The notes under the pieces were generated by a model. That model made no database searches, was not told where the DNA came from, and worked only from the letters and a program-made list of their open reading frames with translations. A program made the position numbers and the translations under genes. Positions 46,290-58,522 of a DNA stretch of 64,000 nucleotides are shown piece by piece. The first letter of the stretch is position 1; every line of letters begins with the position of its first letter. The stretch covers positions 9,672,001 through 9,736,000 of the forward strand of contig NC_085109.1 of the NCBI RefSeq assembly GCF_030269925.1, written 5' to 3'. This DNA comes from Bombyx mori (Eukaryota; Arthropoda; Insecta; Lepidoptera; Bombycidae).

Positions 46290-46389
46290 TATTATTATTT
46301 TATGTCCGCCGTTACAAGGTTACGTGGTTGGATTTTGATGAATTGTCAAATTTTATGTATTAAAATGATTCACTAGTACCTACTTATTA

Positions 46390-46790
46390 TTCGCATGCGA
46401 TTCCAAAACGCGAGGTTGACAAGCGTGCTCAGTCGAAACACGAATTTAAAAAAGCGTAACAAAATTCAGTCAATTCAGCGGAAGCGCAAACAACAAAACC
46501 GAACCGCTCAGTTTCGGCCCGTTAAATAAAACGATTACAACCAAAACCTAACAGCTCTTCAAACGGAATTACTCCGGGCAACCGGTAAACATCATCATTG
46601 TAACACGTGTAATTTCGCGTTCACCGGTCATTACTTTTGACCGGCTCGCCCGGCAGCCCGTCCCCCGGTGAATAATTGACTTGCCCTGAGAGATGGACTC
46701 GCGAAAATATGAAATGATCCCGGCAGTTGGAAGGGGACGCTTACGCGCTGTTCTGACGCAGTACCCGGATATGTTAATGGTAGGTATTTG
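46390..46790. promoter_or_regulatory. GC-rich non-repeat island, 21.5 kb upstream of Runx
   Basis: Single-copy-looking, with paired ACCGGT/ACCGGC-type cores (CAACCGGTAAAC, TTCACCGGTCAT, TTTTGACCGGCTCGCCCGG, CCCCCGGTGAAT) spaced over 120 bp at 46575-46670. AACCGGT is a Grainyhead-type core. Enhancer role is inferred. Confidence 0.35.
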
Positions 46791-47256
46791 TCAGATGTGA
46801 CTGGTCGGTTTATAGAAATATGACGAGAAGTGTTTTATGAAAATACACGTTTTGTAAAAATAGTAGGGGTAGTTAGGGATTAAAGTATGAAATTGCCGAT
46901 TTGTACTGAAATGTTGAAATTTGTTTTTTTTTTTTTCATTTAACATATTTATTTAATCAAAATATCTACCATTATTATCTATACCTTGCTGCCATCTAAT
47001 AGGAAGGTCATATAGGCCTTTGCGATAGAACTCTGGTGATCTAGATTCTACAAATTTGTATACTTTCGTGTATTTTCTGTTCCGTGTTGAACATTCAATT
47101 GAAGATTATCTTATAAGTCACTGATACATACGTACATATATCTATTCTACATATATTTAGTCACTGATAGGTCCATATATCTCACATGTGAATCCTATTT
47201 TTATTAATACATTTTCCTTTGATACTATTTTCTTCTTCAAAATATCATTACTTTTA
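46791..47256. other. Unassigned DNA
   Basis: AT-rich, nothing recognised. Confidence 0.5.
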
Positions 47257-47431
47257 GTGCTTAGATGAGTGGACGAGCTCACAGCCCACCTGGTGTTAAG
47301 TGGTTACTGGAGCCCATAGACATCTACAACGTAAATGCGCCACCCACCTTGTGATATAAGTTCTAAGGTCTCAATTATAGTTACAACGGCTGCCCCACCC
47401 TTCAAACCGAAACGCATTACTGCTTCACGGC
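47257..47431 (-). repeat. Bm1 copy, truncated
   Basis: From AGTGCTTAGATGAGTGGACG to ACTGCTTCACGGCA, with the part beyond the GCAGAAATAGG block absent. Confidence 0.9.
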
Positions 47432-47495
47432 ACGGTTCGCTGTAAGAAAAGTAAAAAATGAGCTTAACTAGTCTTCGGTATAAAAAGTGTTTTTG

Positions 47496-47533
47496 GCAAT
47501 GGTTAATTGATATTTTTATCAATTAACCATTGC
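47496..47533. repeat. Perfect inverted repeat, 17 bp arms, 4 nt loop
   Basis: GCAATGGTTAATTGATA, TTTT, then the exact reverse complement. It could fold as a cruciform or RNA hairpin. It lies 64 bp from the truncated end of a Bm1. Confidence 0.9.
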
Positions 47534-47879
47534 ATTTTTGTACCAGAAATAATCAATAAAGGATAGTTCGCATGGCTTTCTAACCCCCATTTTGTGTATT
47601 AATTCTTACACAAAGCAATATACGATAGAGTTTTATGGATAGATTTAGGTTATAGGTCTTGTTATTCAACGTGCTGTCTCTATTGGCTTGGGTAGCCAGG
47701 AAGCTTTCTGCCGGTGCTGACTGGAGATTTCAGGCATACCGAGAGTCTGACTTCTTGAAGGCCGAAATAGAGTGGATGATTATTCATGCGAGCTTACAAT
47801 AGAATATCAAGTAATGTATATTTTTATAATGATTGTGCTTCGTTAGAAACGAACCCCTCTTGTCGTGGCTACCGGTAAT
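47534..47879. other. Unassigned DNA
   Basis: About 47690-47790 (GGGTAGCCAGGAAGC, GAAGGCCGAAATAGAG) may be an old element. Not recognised. Confidence 0.4.
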
Positions 47880-48210
47880 TACATACCCCAACCTGTGGAC
47901 CGAATGGTAAGCAGTCGAAGTCGCCCTAAGCACGTTATTACGGATCCTCCTGATCCACTATCGGTGCTTTTAGGTACCTCAAGCACCGGTCACCGTCCTC
48001 GCCGAACTTAACCCATAGACACAGCCCACTAAATTTCTCGCTGGATCCTCTCAGTGGGTCGCGTTTCCAATCCAGTGGTAGACTCTACGAAGCACTGCTC
48101 TTACTAGAGCCAGTGTTAGCAACACTTCCGGTTTGAGCCCCCGCTCACCTACACGTCAAGGCGAAGCCGAAATAGCCTCTTAAGGCTATCAGCATAGGTA
48201 GGAAGAAGAA
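47880..48210 (+). repeat. LINE-type 3' tail, family T1
   Basis: Same blocks as 37925-38314: GGATCCTCCTGATCCACTATC, AGCCCACTAAATTTCTCGC, AGGCGAAGCCGAAATAGCCTC, ending GGTAGGAAGAAGAAA. Confidence 0.65.
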
Positions 48211-48776
48211 ACGAACACAGAATTATCCTCCCAGGGATTCACACACACACACACACACACACACATACAATTGTCTTTAATCTCGCCATAAAAACACACT
48301 GAGCAAACAGATCGCGAGTGACCGACCCGGGAAGTGAATCCGACACCTCGACCGCGGCCCACCAACGAGCCTTCCTACGACGGAGTTTTTGTTGCCTCAC
48401 GGGATTTATAGTTCCGGCCACCTTTACGGGCACGTATTCACAGAAACAAGCTTCAAGATTATACCAATATCACATTTACAAAGAGTAACAGTGATGATAT
48501 TCATTGATTTTAAAATATATTTTTTATTTTATTTTATTTTTTGGGTACTAACATGTTATACATCAGCACAGAACATTACAGGTATCATATACATTGATTT
48601 CACACTAAATGCCAACACAATTATAGGTACCGACTGCATGCGTTGAAAAAAAAGCGATGCGATGTATAAAAAAAAACGATGTATAAATATTACATGAAGA
48701 CCTTACATTATTACACATTTACTATCAAATACGCATGTTTTCAAATATACATATTTTCGATTTTTCATTACTTTAT
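48211..48776. other. Unassigned DNA with (CA)n microsatellite
   Basis: (CA)12 at 48240-48264, followed by a GC-rich part to about 48430 whose minus strand stays open (RRRKARWWAAVEVS); the product is not recognised. Confidence 0.45.
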
Positions 48777-48779
48777 TTA

Positions 48780-48925
48780 TTTATTTATAACTTTATATAC
48801 TATATAGTATAAAGGCGGACTTAATACCGTAGGCATTCTCTGACAGTCTACCTTAGGAGAGTGTAGAGATGAACCTTGGTAGGTGTAGTGTGATAGTGAT
48901 ATTACTTACACATGTGTATATATAA
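48780..48925 (-). repeat. LINE-type 3' tail fragment, inverted
   Basis: TTTATTTATTTATAAC then AAGGCGGACTTAATACCGTAG, CATTCTCTGACAGTC, GGAGAGTGTAGAG. The inverse of the AAGTCCGCC tail type seen at 17521. Confidence 0.5.
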
Positions 48926-48976
48926 AATACATACATAATATTTATAGATACAAATACTTGTACTTAAATAAATACA

Positions 48977-49364
48977 TCTAATATATAAAATTCTCGTGTC
49001 ACAATGTTCGTTCCCATACTCCTCCGAAACCGCTTGACCGATTTTCATAAATTTTTTTATGCATATTCAGTAAGCCTAAGAATCGGCTATTGTCTATTTT
49101 TCATACCCCTAAGTGATTAGGGTTGTCTACCCCTAACATATTTTTTTTTATTTGGACATTTTTTTTGTTATAATGAGGTATTATGTGGTTGAATGAGGTT
49201 TTGTTATTTTTATTATATATTCCCTCATCGTTCACAGCACTACATGCCTCTTTCACTCATTTACCACATCCTTACACACTTACAATAAGTTAGTTTTTTT
49301 TTCTACACTAGAAATTCCCTAGAAATCTTATATATGGCAAAACAATGTTTGCCGGGTCAGCTAG
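48977..49364 (+). mobile_element. Helitron, family H7
   Basis: Starts TCTAATATATAAAATTCTCG after an A; contains CGTGTCACAATGTTCGTTCCC and ends GTTTGCCGGGTCAGCTAG, followed by T. Its shorter relative is nested in H1 at 53629-53926. Confidence 0.88.
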
Positions 49365-50871
49365 TATACATATAAAAATATATATAAATAAATATTATCA
49401 ATTACTTTACTGGCTGTATAGTGTTTAGAATAGTATCACCCCGTCTATTCCGTGGGTATAGTGAAAGGTGACTTAGGGATTCATTAGAGAGCAGACTGCA
49501 ACGTTCTTCGTGTACTTTAAGAGCTTACTGCGATGGCCAACAGGTATGGTGGCAACCTTTGGTATATAAGGTGAATCTTTGGGCAAGAATGGGCGGGGCA
49601 GGATTAGGCCGCCTTTCAACCTACTGCCGAATCCGGGTCTCCACTCACGCGACATAAAGTGTAGTCTTCGTAGGTGTGGGTTGAAAGCTTAAGTTAATAA
49701 GTCGATGACATTTAAAAACAATATTTAAAAGCTTTTCTTCCACTGTAACGGACACGAGTATTTTTATTAATAAATAATATGTACTAATTGAAGTATATAA
49801 TATCATATTTTGTTGATTTGTTTCTTTGTGTTGAGATTTTATTCTTTAGTTCATGATTACTGTAAACTTCTTACTCTATTTCTCTCTTTATAAGTATGGA
49901 TACATTGAGTATACAATTACGTAAATAAATACAATTTGCCCCGCGAAACAATAAATACATCTTTTTGAAAAGTAAGACCGTTATTGCACCAAGGCAATTC
50001 AAATTAAAAAGCTATATAAGATACGGCATTCAGTTAAGTTTGATAAGATGTCTGTAATTTTGATACCCGCGTAATCTCAGATTGACCGTGAAACGAGTGG
50101 AAAAAAAAATCATTATACATTTTAATCATAGATTTAATTTTGAATGCACGAAATAATGGTGAATCATAAAATTCGTGGGGATAAAGTTTTCAGAAAAAAT
50201 GAATTATCTAAAAAAAATTAGATAGTAACGCCCCCAAGGCTTAACGGAAAAATTTGAAACCAAACTAGATTTCTTTAGGGCATTGTAGTTACACAGTATT
50301 TGTGTAGATGGCGCTGATAAAAAAAATCTCATACCTACAAAGAATTTTTACATTTTTTTTTGTTATGATTTGAAAATATCCACAAAATCCACAAAAAATT
50401 AACTACTATATAAATTATTAAAAGTTTACTGTAAGTCCATATGTAGCTCAAAAGTTAATAGTTCTAATTCGACTTTTTCATCCGTTACAAACAAAAGAAG
50501 ATAACTCTTGATTTCAAGTAATTCCAAGCACTCTAAATAATATGTACTTTAAAAATAATAATAATCACTTTTCAAAATTTAATTTTACTTTATTATGTCC
50601 ACTGAATATTTTTAATTTATCAATTATTCCGTACGTAATATTGTCATTGCATTTAAATAACGTGAATGATGGTGAGGTCATTAGTTGCGGCTCGTTATAT
50701 ATTTTATTCGACAGTGGGCGCGCTAAAAAGCGACCATGCATAATTACCTTCAGAGAGGATCGGTACGCCATGTTCGAACAGCGGAGGGAATAGAGTAGAC
50801 TAAGCGCTATAATTATTTATAAAATAAATACTATTTCAAAAAACTCTCACGCTTTTTTTTATTTTTTTATT
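49365..50871. other. Unassigned DNA
   Basis: 49480-49670 is GC-richer (GGGCGGGGCAGGATTAGGCCG) and may be an old element. A frame at 50542-50793 (ending KKRPCIITFREDRYAMFEQR) is not recognised. The remainder is AT-rich. Confidence 0.4.
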
Positions 50872-51122
50872 TTTATTGCTTAGATGTGTGGACGAGCTCA
50901 CAGCCCACCTGATGTTAAGTGGTTACTGGAGCCCATAGACATCTACAACGTAAATGCGCCACACACTTTGAGATATAGTTCTAAGGTCTCAGTATAGTCA
51001 CAACGGCTGCCCCACCCTTCAAACCGAAACGCATTACTGCTTCACGGCAGAAATAGGCGGGGCGGTGGTACCTACCCGTGCGGACTCACAAGAGGTCCTA
51101 CCACCAGTAATTACGCTAATTG
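50872..51122 (-). repeat. Headless Bm1 SINE copy
   Basis: From TTTTATTGCTTAGATGTGTGG to GGTCCTACCACCAGTAATTACGC. Near-consensus. Confidence 0.92.
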
Positions 51123-51558
51123 CAAAACGAACATAATAGTCGTATAGACAACCTCGACTGAGGTTTGAAACATTTTTCTTTTGCACATGAACTAGAATTA
51201 CTCTTGGTAGTTTATTTATTTACCCAATCAAATAAACTAAAGTACATAAGTTAAATTTTTTTTTTTTGTGAAGTTGAAGCAGTATATTTGAAATATTACT
51301 TATAATAGTAATAATAAAGCCCTTTATTCCGAACTACATGCATGATGCAATTTAACATTTTTGGATTTATACATTTTATTTCTTATAATATATCCCGCAG
51401 CTTGCAGTGCCTCTTGGCATATGCCTCCTGCAGCTCTCTCTATTGAGCTCGTTCTTCTGCAATTCTGATCCAGTACGGTCCTAGGGTTAGACAGATATCG
51501 TTTGTCCTGACATCTGATGTCGTACGTTGCAAAAAAAATAAACGGAGCAAACAAGTTG
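51123..51558. other. Unassigned DNA
   Basis: Nothing recognised; the frames here are short and end in the Bm1 that follows. Confidence 0.45.
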
Positions 51559-51993
51559 GAGTCGTCGTGGCCTACAGGATAAGACTTCCGGTGCATTCGT
51601 ATGTAGCGATGCACCGGTGTTCGAATCCCGATGGCAGGTACCAATTTTTCTAATGAAATACGTACTTAACAAACGTTCACGATTGACTTCCACGGTGAAG
51701 GAATAACATCGTGCAATAAAAATCAAACCCGAAAAATTATAATTTGCGTAATCACTGGTGGTAGGACCTCTTGTGAGTCCGCACGGGTAGGTACCACCGC
51801 CCCGCGTATTTCTGCCGTGAAGCAGTAATGCGTTTCGGTTTGAAGGGTGGGGTAGCCGTTGTAACTATACTGAGACCTTAGAACTTATATCTCAAGGTGG
51901 GTGGCGTATTTACATTGTAGATGTCTATGGGCTCCAGTAACCACTTAACATCAGGTGGGCTGTGAGCTCGTCAACCCATCGAAACATTAAAAA
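51559..51993 (+). repeat. Full-length Bm1 SINE
   Basis: tRNA-like head with GTGGCCTACAGGATAAGAC and B box GGTGTTCGAATCCCG, full body, ending CCATCGAAACATTAAAAAAAAAA (CAAT changed). Confidence 0.92.
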
Positions 51994-53269
51994 AAAAACA
52001 AGTAACTTTATGGTATCCAAGAGGGGACATCAGAAGACAGGGGCGTTCTGAAAGATTACTTAGCGGAAAAGCAAAGAACCGAATATTTATATTTTAATCA
52101 TGTCGGTCTGTCTGAATGTCACAATAGCACGCTAAGTACATACCTATACACGTATATCGTATTAAAAATGAGCACGTGTAAATAGATGTTAAAAATAGTA
52201 TGAAAGAATAATTTATTAAATGATGTATTATTGATGTTATTGATAAGACGTCCGTTAAGAATTAGTATGATGTGCTCTTTAAAAATAGTAGGTATTGAAA
52301 AGTGTCCTTAGCTCTTTTCAGTGTGTGTAGTCAAGATCCTATCGCCCATTCTTTTGTTAAGTTCGATGTCGTGCCCCACTATGAAGACCATTTATTCCTT
52401 TAAGCTAAAACACATATTTGCTTTAGGCACGAAAAACAAGACCTTAGTCGTAAAATCTCCTGTTAAAATCAGAAATTAAAATATATTAATTCACTCGTAA
52501 AAGGATACTCCACGGGCGTCGTTGTTCGAGCTCTACTCTTTTTTAAATGCGTTTGTCAGTGAGTTACAACGACAAGCGTGTTTTCAGTGAAAAACTGTTT
52601 AAACTCATCTGTTTTCCGTTCGATATAAAACTTTAATCGTTTAAAAAAAAGGACCGAGCGAAGCAATTTTGTTCTGCCATGTTTGTTGTATGGAACTATG
52701 TTTTTTTTTCGTCTTATTATTTAAAATTGTCGATTATGAAACTAAATAAAAAGAGTGATGTTATTTTTGTTGGAATTTAAATTTGACTCATCTCATGATA
52801 AGTGTTGACCGTCGTGTAGATTTTTATTGGTAAAGAAAATTATATTGTACGGTAGTTCACCAAGAATTTTCGTTTTTGGGAATTTTTCAATATAATCTTT
52901 CTAGTAGGTATATTCTTAGGTTTTCACGATCCGTAGATAAAAGAAAAATTTACGGTCTAATCTTACAGTTAATAAATGTGAGATTAAAACGTAAAATTGG
53001 TTTTAAATTATAATCTTTGTAACTAATATATTGCGATTGACGTCTTACTTTTGTAAGTTCACGATCTAATACCTAATTAATGAAGGCAATTGCATTTCTC
53101 TCGAAAGACATGAATAAGTCCTTGTTAAACCTTCAACAAACTGATTTCCCATTGTCAGTTTTCATATTTTGCACATAATTTACTGTTATTACGACAATTG
53201 TAACACTTCTTTTTGTTAAAAAGTGTTGTGACGATGTGGCTACATCGAATAACTTTATGACAAAATTTT
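51994..53269. other. Unassigned AT-rich DNA
   Basis: No repeat or gene recognised. Confidence 0.5.
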
Positions 53270-53480
53270 TGAGTGCGCCGGCCGCGAACATAAGCGAATT
53301 AGCCGCTGTGTAAGGCACAGAGGGCCCTCGCGTATGCGTTCATTAGCTTCGTTCAAACAAGGCTTTCGCTCGCAAATGAATAGATTTACACGGCGGCTAT
53401 TAAATCAACCGGGCGATGGCAAACACGTCCGTCGTCTGTGTTTGCACGTTTCTGATTGTTCTATGTCCGTATCGGGTCAG
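53270..53480. promoter_or_regulatory. GC-rich non-repeat island
   Basis: GTGCGCCGGCCGCGAACATAAG, AGAGGGCCCTCGCG (partly palindromic) and CACGGCGGCTATTAAATCAACC at 53275-53425, bounded by AT-rich DNA. Candidate conserved non-coding element; role inferred. Confidence 0.35.
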
Positions 53481-53531
53481 TTTCGTGTGTCGCATACTTT
53501 TAATACGTAACAATAAAACGATTATATTATA

Positions 53532-54269
53532 CTAGAGGTCCCGCAGTAGTCGAGATTCGACTATAATTAATTAGAATTGTAAGTTTGTACACTATTATGA
53601 TTGTATTTTATACTTCTACTAGCTGACCCGGCAAACGTTGTTTTGCCATATATGCGCCATCTATTGATTACTTACTCAACCCAGTCGAAAGGTATCGACA
53701 TCTGTTAGAATCATTTGGAGTTAACAGATAATTGTGACTGTCAAATAATAACAGACAAATAATTAGCAATAAATTAAAATTGCGACTATAATTTGAGATT
53801 TAAACTATCCTATCTCTCAAGTTGGATCGAACTGCACATGGTGTGCGAATTTTATTATAATCGGTTAAGTGGTTTAGGAGTCCATTGAGGACAAACATTG
53901 TGACACGAGATTTATATATATTAAGATAATCACAAATTTCGCCAAGGCTACACTATAAAAAAATATTAATAAAGACAAACAATATTTATAATCTATTCTC
54001 AATTTGACCACAGACGTCAAGAACAAAAGTTTGACAATAAATAGTATGCATGCGTGTGTGCGTCAAATACATGGTATGTAGTGTGTGTAATGTTTTCTTT
54101 ATTGATTTAATGTATCTTTTATGCATTATTTTAAAAAAAAATATTAGCATTGTGCACTTCTTCTCTATATTCTCTATAAGTGTAGAAAATTTCATACTCC
54201 TCCATCCGCGCAATTTTCGTAAAAAGGGATACAAAGTTTTTGCTTCACGTATTAATATAATAATATAGA
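53532..54269 (-). mobile_element. Helitron, family H1, interrupted by another Helitron
   Basis: Plus strand CTAGAGGTCCCGCAGTAG at 53532 to AATATAGA at 54269. After removing 53629-53926 the sequence is collinear with 42834-43241. Confidence 0.88.
53629..53926 (-). mobile_element. Helitron, family H7, nested in H1
   Basis: Plus strand CTAGCTGACCCGGCAAACG to TATATATTAAGA. The host sequence TTCTA|TAATCAC is restored exactly when it is removed, so it inserted between A and T without duplication. Confidence 0.9.
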
Positions 54270-54270
54270 T

Positions 54271-54350
54271 GTACTATAAAACTTGGGACTTAGAACTCAT
54301 GTCTTAAGATAGGCGGTGGCGTTAAAGCAATTTAGCAATAAATAAATACA
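54271..54350 (+). repeat. Old Bm1 remnant
   Basis: GGGACTTAGAACTCATGTCTTAAG followed by GGCGGTGGCGTTAAAG and TTAGCAATAAATAAAT follows the Bm1 3' order with a deletion. Confidence 0.6.
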
Positions 54351-54859
54351 AAAACAGGTTTACAGTATAATTGTTTCCAGAGAATGTTCATTTGAGGTGG
54401 GTAGGTACTAAAAAGTTCATCGATACAATACATTTTGTAAGTATTATAGTGATAAGTACCCATAGACTTAACAATATTAATTTAGACTTGAGGTATAAAA
54501 TCAAAATCTCAACTAAATTATGGAACGCATTTTGCAACGCACGAGATATTGGTTATCTGATTGTTTCGTAGCAAATCAAATCAAATCAAATCAAAAGGCA
54601 AGAATATTAAAAAAAAAGTATCTGCGCACATTTAAGGTGTCAATCTTGGAATGTAGGAATATCTATTAAGCTCATGGCACCTGGAGAAATTTACTTACAA
54701 TTAAAAAACCTTATGTTGAAATGTTATTTAAAATAGTAAAATTACTGTTATAATAAAAAAATAAAAAAACTAATGTACAAAAAGTAAATTCTCGCTGGAG
54801 GCGGTGTTTACAACACGAGGTACCAGTGATCTGAGCTGAGATCTGAGGTTGTGATATTA
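54351..54859. other. Unassigned DNA with an AAATC microsatellite
   Basis: Five CAAAT units at 54572-54595. Nothing else recognised. Confidence 0.5.
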
Positions 54860-54985
54860 CGTGTCCCTCGGAGGCGCTCTGGTAGCTATTAGCAAATCCC
54901 ACCCCTCCTGGGAACCCGTGCTCCTACCTGTCCTGATGAAACTGGAAGGCCTCCGGGCCACCAGTATTTTTTATTTCCTAAAAAA
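54860..54985 (+). repeat. LINE-type tail, family T2
   Basis: CTCGGAGGCGCTCTGGTAGC, ACCTGTCCTGATGAAACTGG and CCTAAAAAAAAGTG in order. Confidence 0.65.
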
Positions 54986-55390
54986 AAGTGTAAAGCTTTT
55001 GAAGGTGTTAGTCGAAACTTTCAAACCATGCCACAACTATCGGAACTGTGACAGTGGAATCAACATGCGACAGAGGTAGTCTTGTAGGCCACATTTAAAT
55101 ATTGTATCAATATGTCCTACTTTTCGGAGATCATTATCATTACTGAATTGAGAGTTGATGGAACTTCCCTGGAGTGGGGTGCAGTTCCAAATCCAGATAG
55201 AATCGGGCAACTATGTTATAATAATTTATGCTCTAATTTGAATCCAACAGAAATGACATTCGGCTTTCCGAAATCGAATTAAGTGACAACTGTCATTAAC
55301 ACTTCGATTTTGTATTCCATAGAATATGTCCTAGAAACTTTCAGAGAACATTTGCATGAGCTAAGAAAACAAAAACAAAAAACTTCAGAG
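54986..55390. other. Unassigned DNA
   Basis: AT-rich, nothing recognised. Confidence 0.5.
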
Positions 55391-55714
55391 GTGTCAAGGG
55401 ACACCCGGATGGAACGAAGTTCCTTTCGATTAATTAGTGAAGGAATTGTAATTTTTTTTTTAAGTTATAATAATAAATTACGGCATTATGAAGAAGAAAA
55501 AAACAATACTATGAACTAAATTACTATTGTTGAAACGCTATCTCGAGAAACTGTACTCATTACGCGGACCAATCGGATACGAGCAATGTCACGCGATAAG
55601 CGCCTACACGTTGATTGGTCAGAATGACGGATCTAAAAAGTGTCGTGACAACTTTTCGTAAGAATTTTTTCCGTCTAGCCCCCCTTCACAACGCGCGATA
55701 AGGAACTTCGTTCC
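55391..55714. mobile_element. MITE with GGAACGAAGTTCC ends
   Basis: GGAACGAAGTTCCTT (55411) and AAGGAACTTCGTTCC (55700-55714) form the inverted ends. On the left an outer part GTGTCAAGGGACAC (55391-55404), itself inverted, is kept as in the 1-392 and 18004 copies; on the right it is missing. The interior is unrelated to those copies, so the ends are shared by different non-autonomous elements. An internal motif CCAATCGGATACG/TTGATTGG could pair. Confidence 0.65.
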
Positions 55715-58522
55715 AAAAAACAAAAAACCAATGCTCGACTCGTTGATACGTGAAATACAAAAATCTAGCGACGAAAAAAGAAAAAAAAAACGTGAACGAT
55801 GAAATTTTTATTCGGACAGACCACCTACGACCGAGCACACACCGCAAACCCGAAAACCTACATGCGATTCGGCAAAAATAAACAAATACGAACATTGTGC
55901 AGCCGACGCTAAATCGATACCCTATCGTTCGCTTTACCCTTCAAACTTTTGTAATACGATCAACCAGTCCAGCACCGCACACCGTCCAACGAACGCTCTC
56001 AAAATTCACAAACTAAACATACCTATCTACCTCGCTAATACCCTGACATTACAATAGAAATATAACTCGCATTCAAAACCAAAAATCCGTGATATCTCAA
56101 GCAGACTTTTTTTCCCTCAAAAATAGGTTCGTAATTCGGGTTTCGACAAAGGAACGTTTTGAACAATACGTACGTATCCTACACGCTATTACTCGGTGGA
56201 TATAATTAGTTATGGTGTATGGATTTAGATTTTGTTGCGATAATTTCTGTGAATGCTCTGAATAAACATCTGTTCGAGATTTGAAATTCGACAAGCGAAA
56301 AATACGCATTGAAATGTCAAGTAGTAAACCGATCCTGTATGTTTAACAATGGCGTCCAAAAAATGGTCAGTTCACGTTATATTACACTTTTTAGGAATTT
56401 CGTCCAAGGTTTTTATTTCTTAAGTCGCACATAAACGATTTGTGGATTATTATAGCTGTAGATATTTTTGCTGTAAGTACTCTCATGTAAAAAACGATTT
56501 TTTTATTGGCTATGTGTTTTGATTAACATTGAACTATGTAATTACTCTCTTTGAATGCTGGCTTTTAGGCGCTCTCAATTTGAATGTGTGATTGCTTCTC
56601 GACAGAAGTAGGCATGGTCAACTTCAATACAGCAGTTCCTCCTTCTAATGCCGCAGACTTTTAGATTAATAATCGAACAGAGTGGTCCATAATCCTGTTT
56701 ATTTATTTAATTATTCTCTTTAGTTCTCTCCGTAAACTATTACAATTTGTTTAAAATTAGTCTTAAAATTCCAGTTTTAATTTTGACGTCCATTCAATTT
56801 TAATGTAACGATTTCATACAAAAAATATTGATATCGTTTTGTTTGGGCACGCGTCTGCCGGGATGTCTTCTGACTTGACCGTCGTCAAGGTGACAGATAA
56901 ACGCGTATCAGCATGCGACACTTCGGTAAGCGCTCGACCGAAAATTTATTGCCGAATACTTAATACGTACCTACACACAAACAGATTTTATTGAGAAAAA
57001 AAATATAATAAATTTATTGCGCAAACGTCATATTCGCATGAGCTGCGTGACGCGTGACGTTTCCGGTGCAGCGAAACATGTTGCCGAAATTCGAGAACTA
57101 AATTCTAGTGAAATCAGTTTCGAATAAATACTTCATTGTTTTTTTTACTAAAATGGAAGTTTCCGGAAGATAAAACACAAATAAATTAGGAATGTGTATA
57201 AATATGTCGATAATTAATTGAGTTATAAATGGTAAAATATTTAATGACTTTTGTATTTTCAATGCATTATAATCTGTACAGTTTTATGGTGTTGAAACAG
57301 AGAGAGAAATGTAGTCTGGGATATTAAAAAAAAATACAATTCAAAATTAAATATTTGAGCGGCCAGGAGCATTGAAATTGTATCAAATATTATATACATG
57401 TTATATATTAAGTAATGATGTATAATATGTAATATGAGCAATTGTTCTAAATAATATTAAAATAAAATAGACATTCCGAAAGGTTTTTAAGGAACACTCG
57501 ATTTCTCCATTTTGATCTTTTCGCGATTGTATTTTTAAGCAGCCGCTGTTTTTATACAAATGTTATTTTTATTTAGAGTATTCTATGAGAAAATGGTCAA
57601 AAAAAAAAAAACCATCGGAACGGAAGTCACCTGTATTGTCTACTTGATTCAATTAGAAATTATTCTGTTGGTTAAGGAAATCCTTAAAAACAAATACGGC
57701 ACAGTCTAGTTTCTATTTCAATGTTATCAAAAAGTATACCGAATTCTCCACAAGAGGCACAGATGCAGTAATGGTTTCCGGCCAGTGTTTTTTTTTTTTT
57801 CGTTTATACGTTGGCTTCGTTATCGCAGCTATAAAGTCGGAGTTCGCCTCTCGATTCACGAATGATAGTTTGCCTTTTTGGCGGCGACGCTAGGAGTGAA
57901 GTTTTGTGATTTTTTTATTTATTTTGTTAATTGAGTGTTTCTTCAGATGTAAACGTGTAATAACGGTGATTTTTTTACTGTTTAGCATCTGTGAAAGTGT
58001 ACAAATTTGGGGAAATAAAACAAAGCCGCTCGATGTATTTTTGAGTTCTTCCAGAAAATCCATTTGGAAAGTAAATAACCACCATTTTAGAGTCTTTACT
58101 TCATCCCATATCATGTTCTTTCTAATTAATCAACTTCACGTCATTTCGCTTAGAATCATATTTTAGAGGTATAGCAGAATATATGTTTTTAATTATAATT
58201 AAAGATTTTATAACCTTGATACTGGCAACAGTGGGGGCGCAAGAAGCTAATTGCCATACTTAAACAAAGGATGTTAATATTGAGTACTTTATATAAAAAC
58301 AGTAAAATTTATGACCTTTTTTGTTGCTCTCAGAATGATAACTCTTTGGTTTTTACAAAAAAAAAAAAAACAAGACAGATTTTGTAATTCTTTGTAGCTA
58401 TAAAACGAATTAGGTTCATGCTTAACGTTATCGTATTTCGAGATTTCTGTTTCATTTTCAATCCTTGTCTGTGGAAATAGCTTAAATTCATAAACAACTA
58501 TAAGGTAAGTATCCCGTTTTGC
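55715..58522. other. Unassigned DNA with one GC-richer island
   Basis: 56860-57110 is non-repeat and CpG-richer (CGTGACGCGTGACGTTTCCGG, GCACGCGTCTGCCGGG, GACCGTCGTCAAGGTGAC). 57840-57900 has GGCGGCGACGCTAGGAGTG. The frames 57890-58166 on both strands are not recognised. The rest is AT-rich. Confidence 0.4.

Noticed and set aside
48239..48433. 64-codon frame ending in a valine-cysteine run
   Set aside because: The run is the (CA)n microsatellite read as codons, and the rest matches nothing I know.
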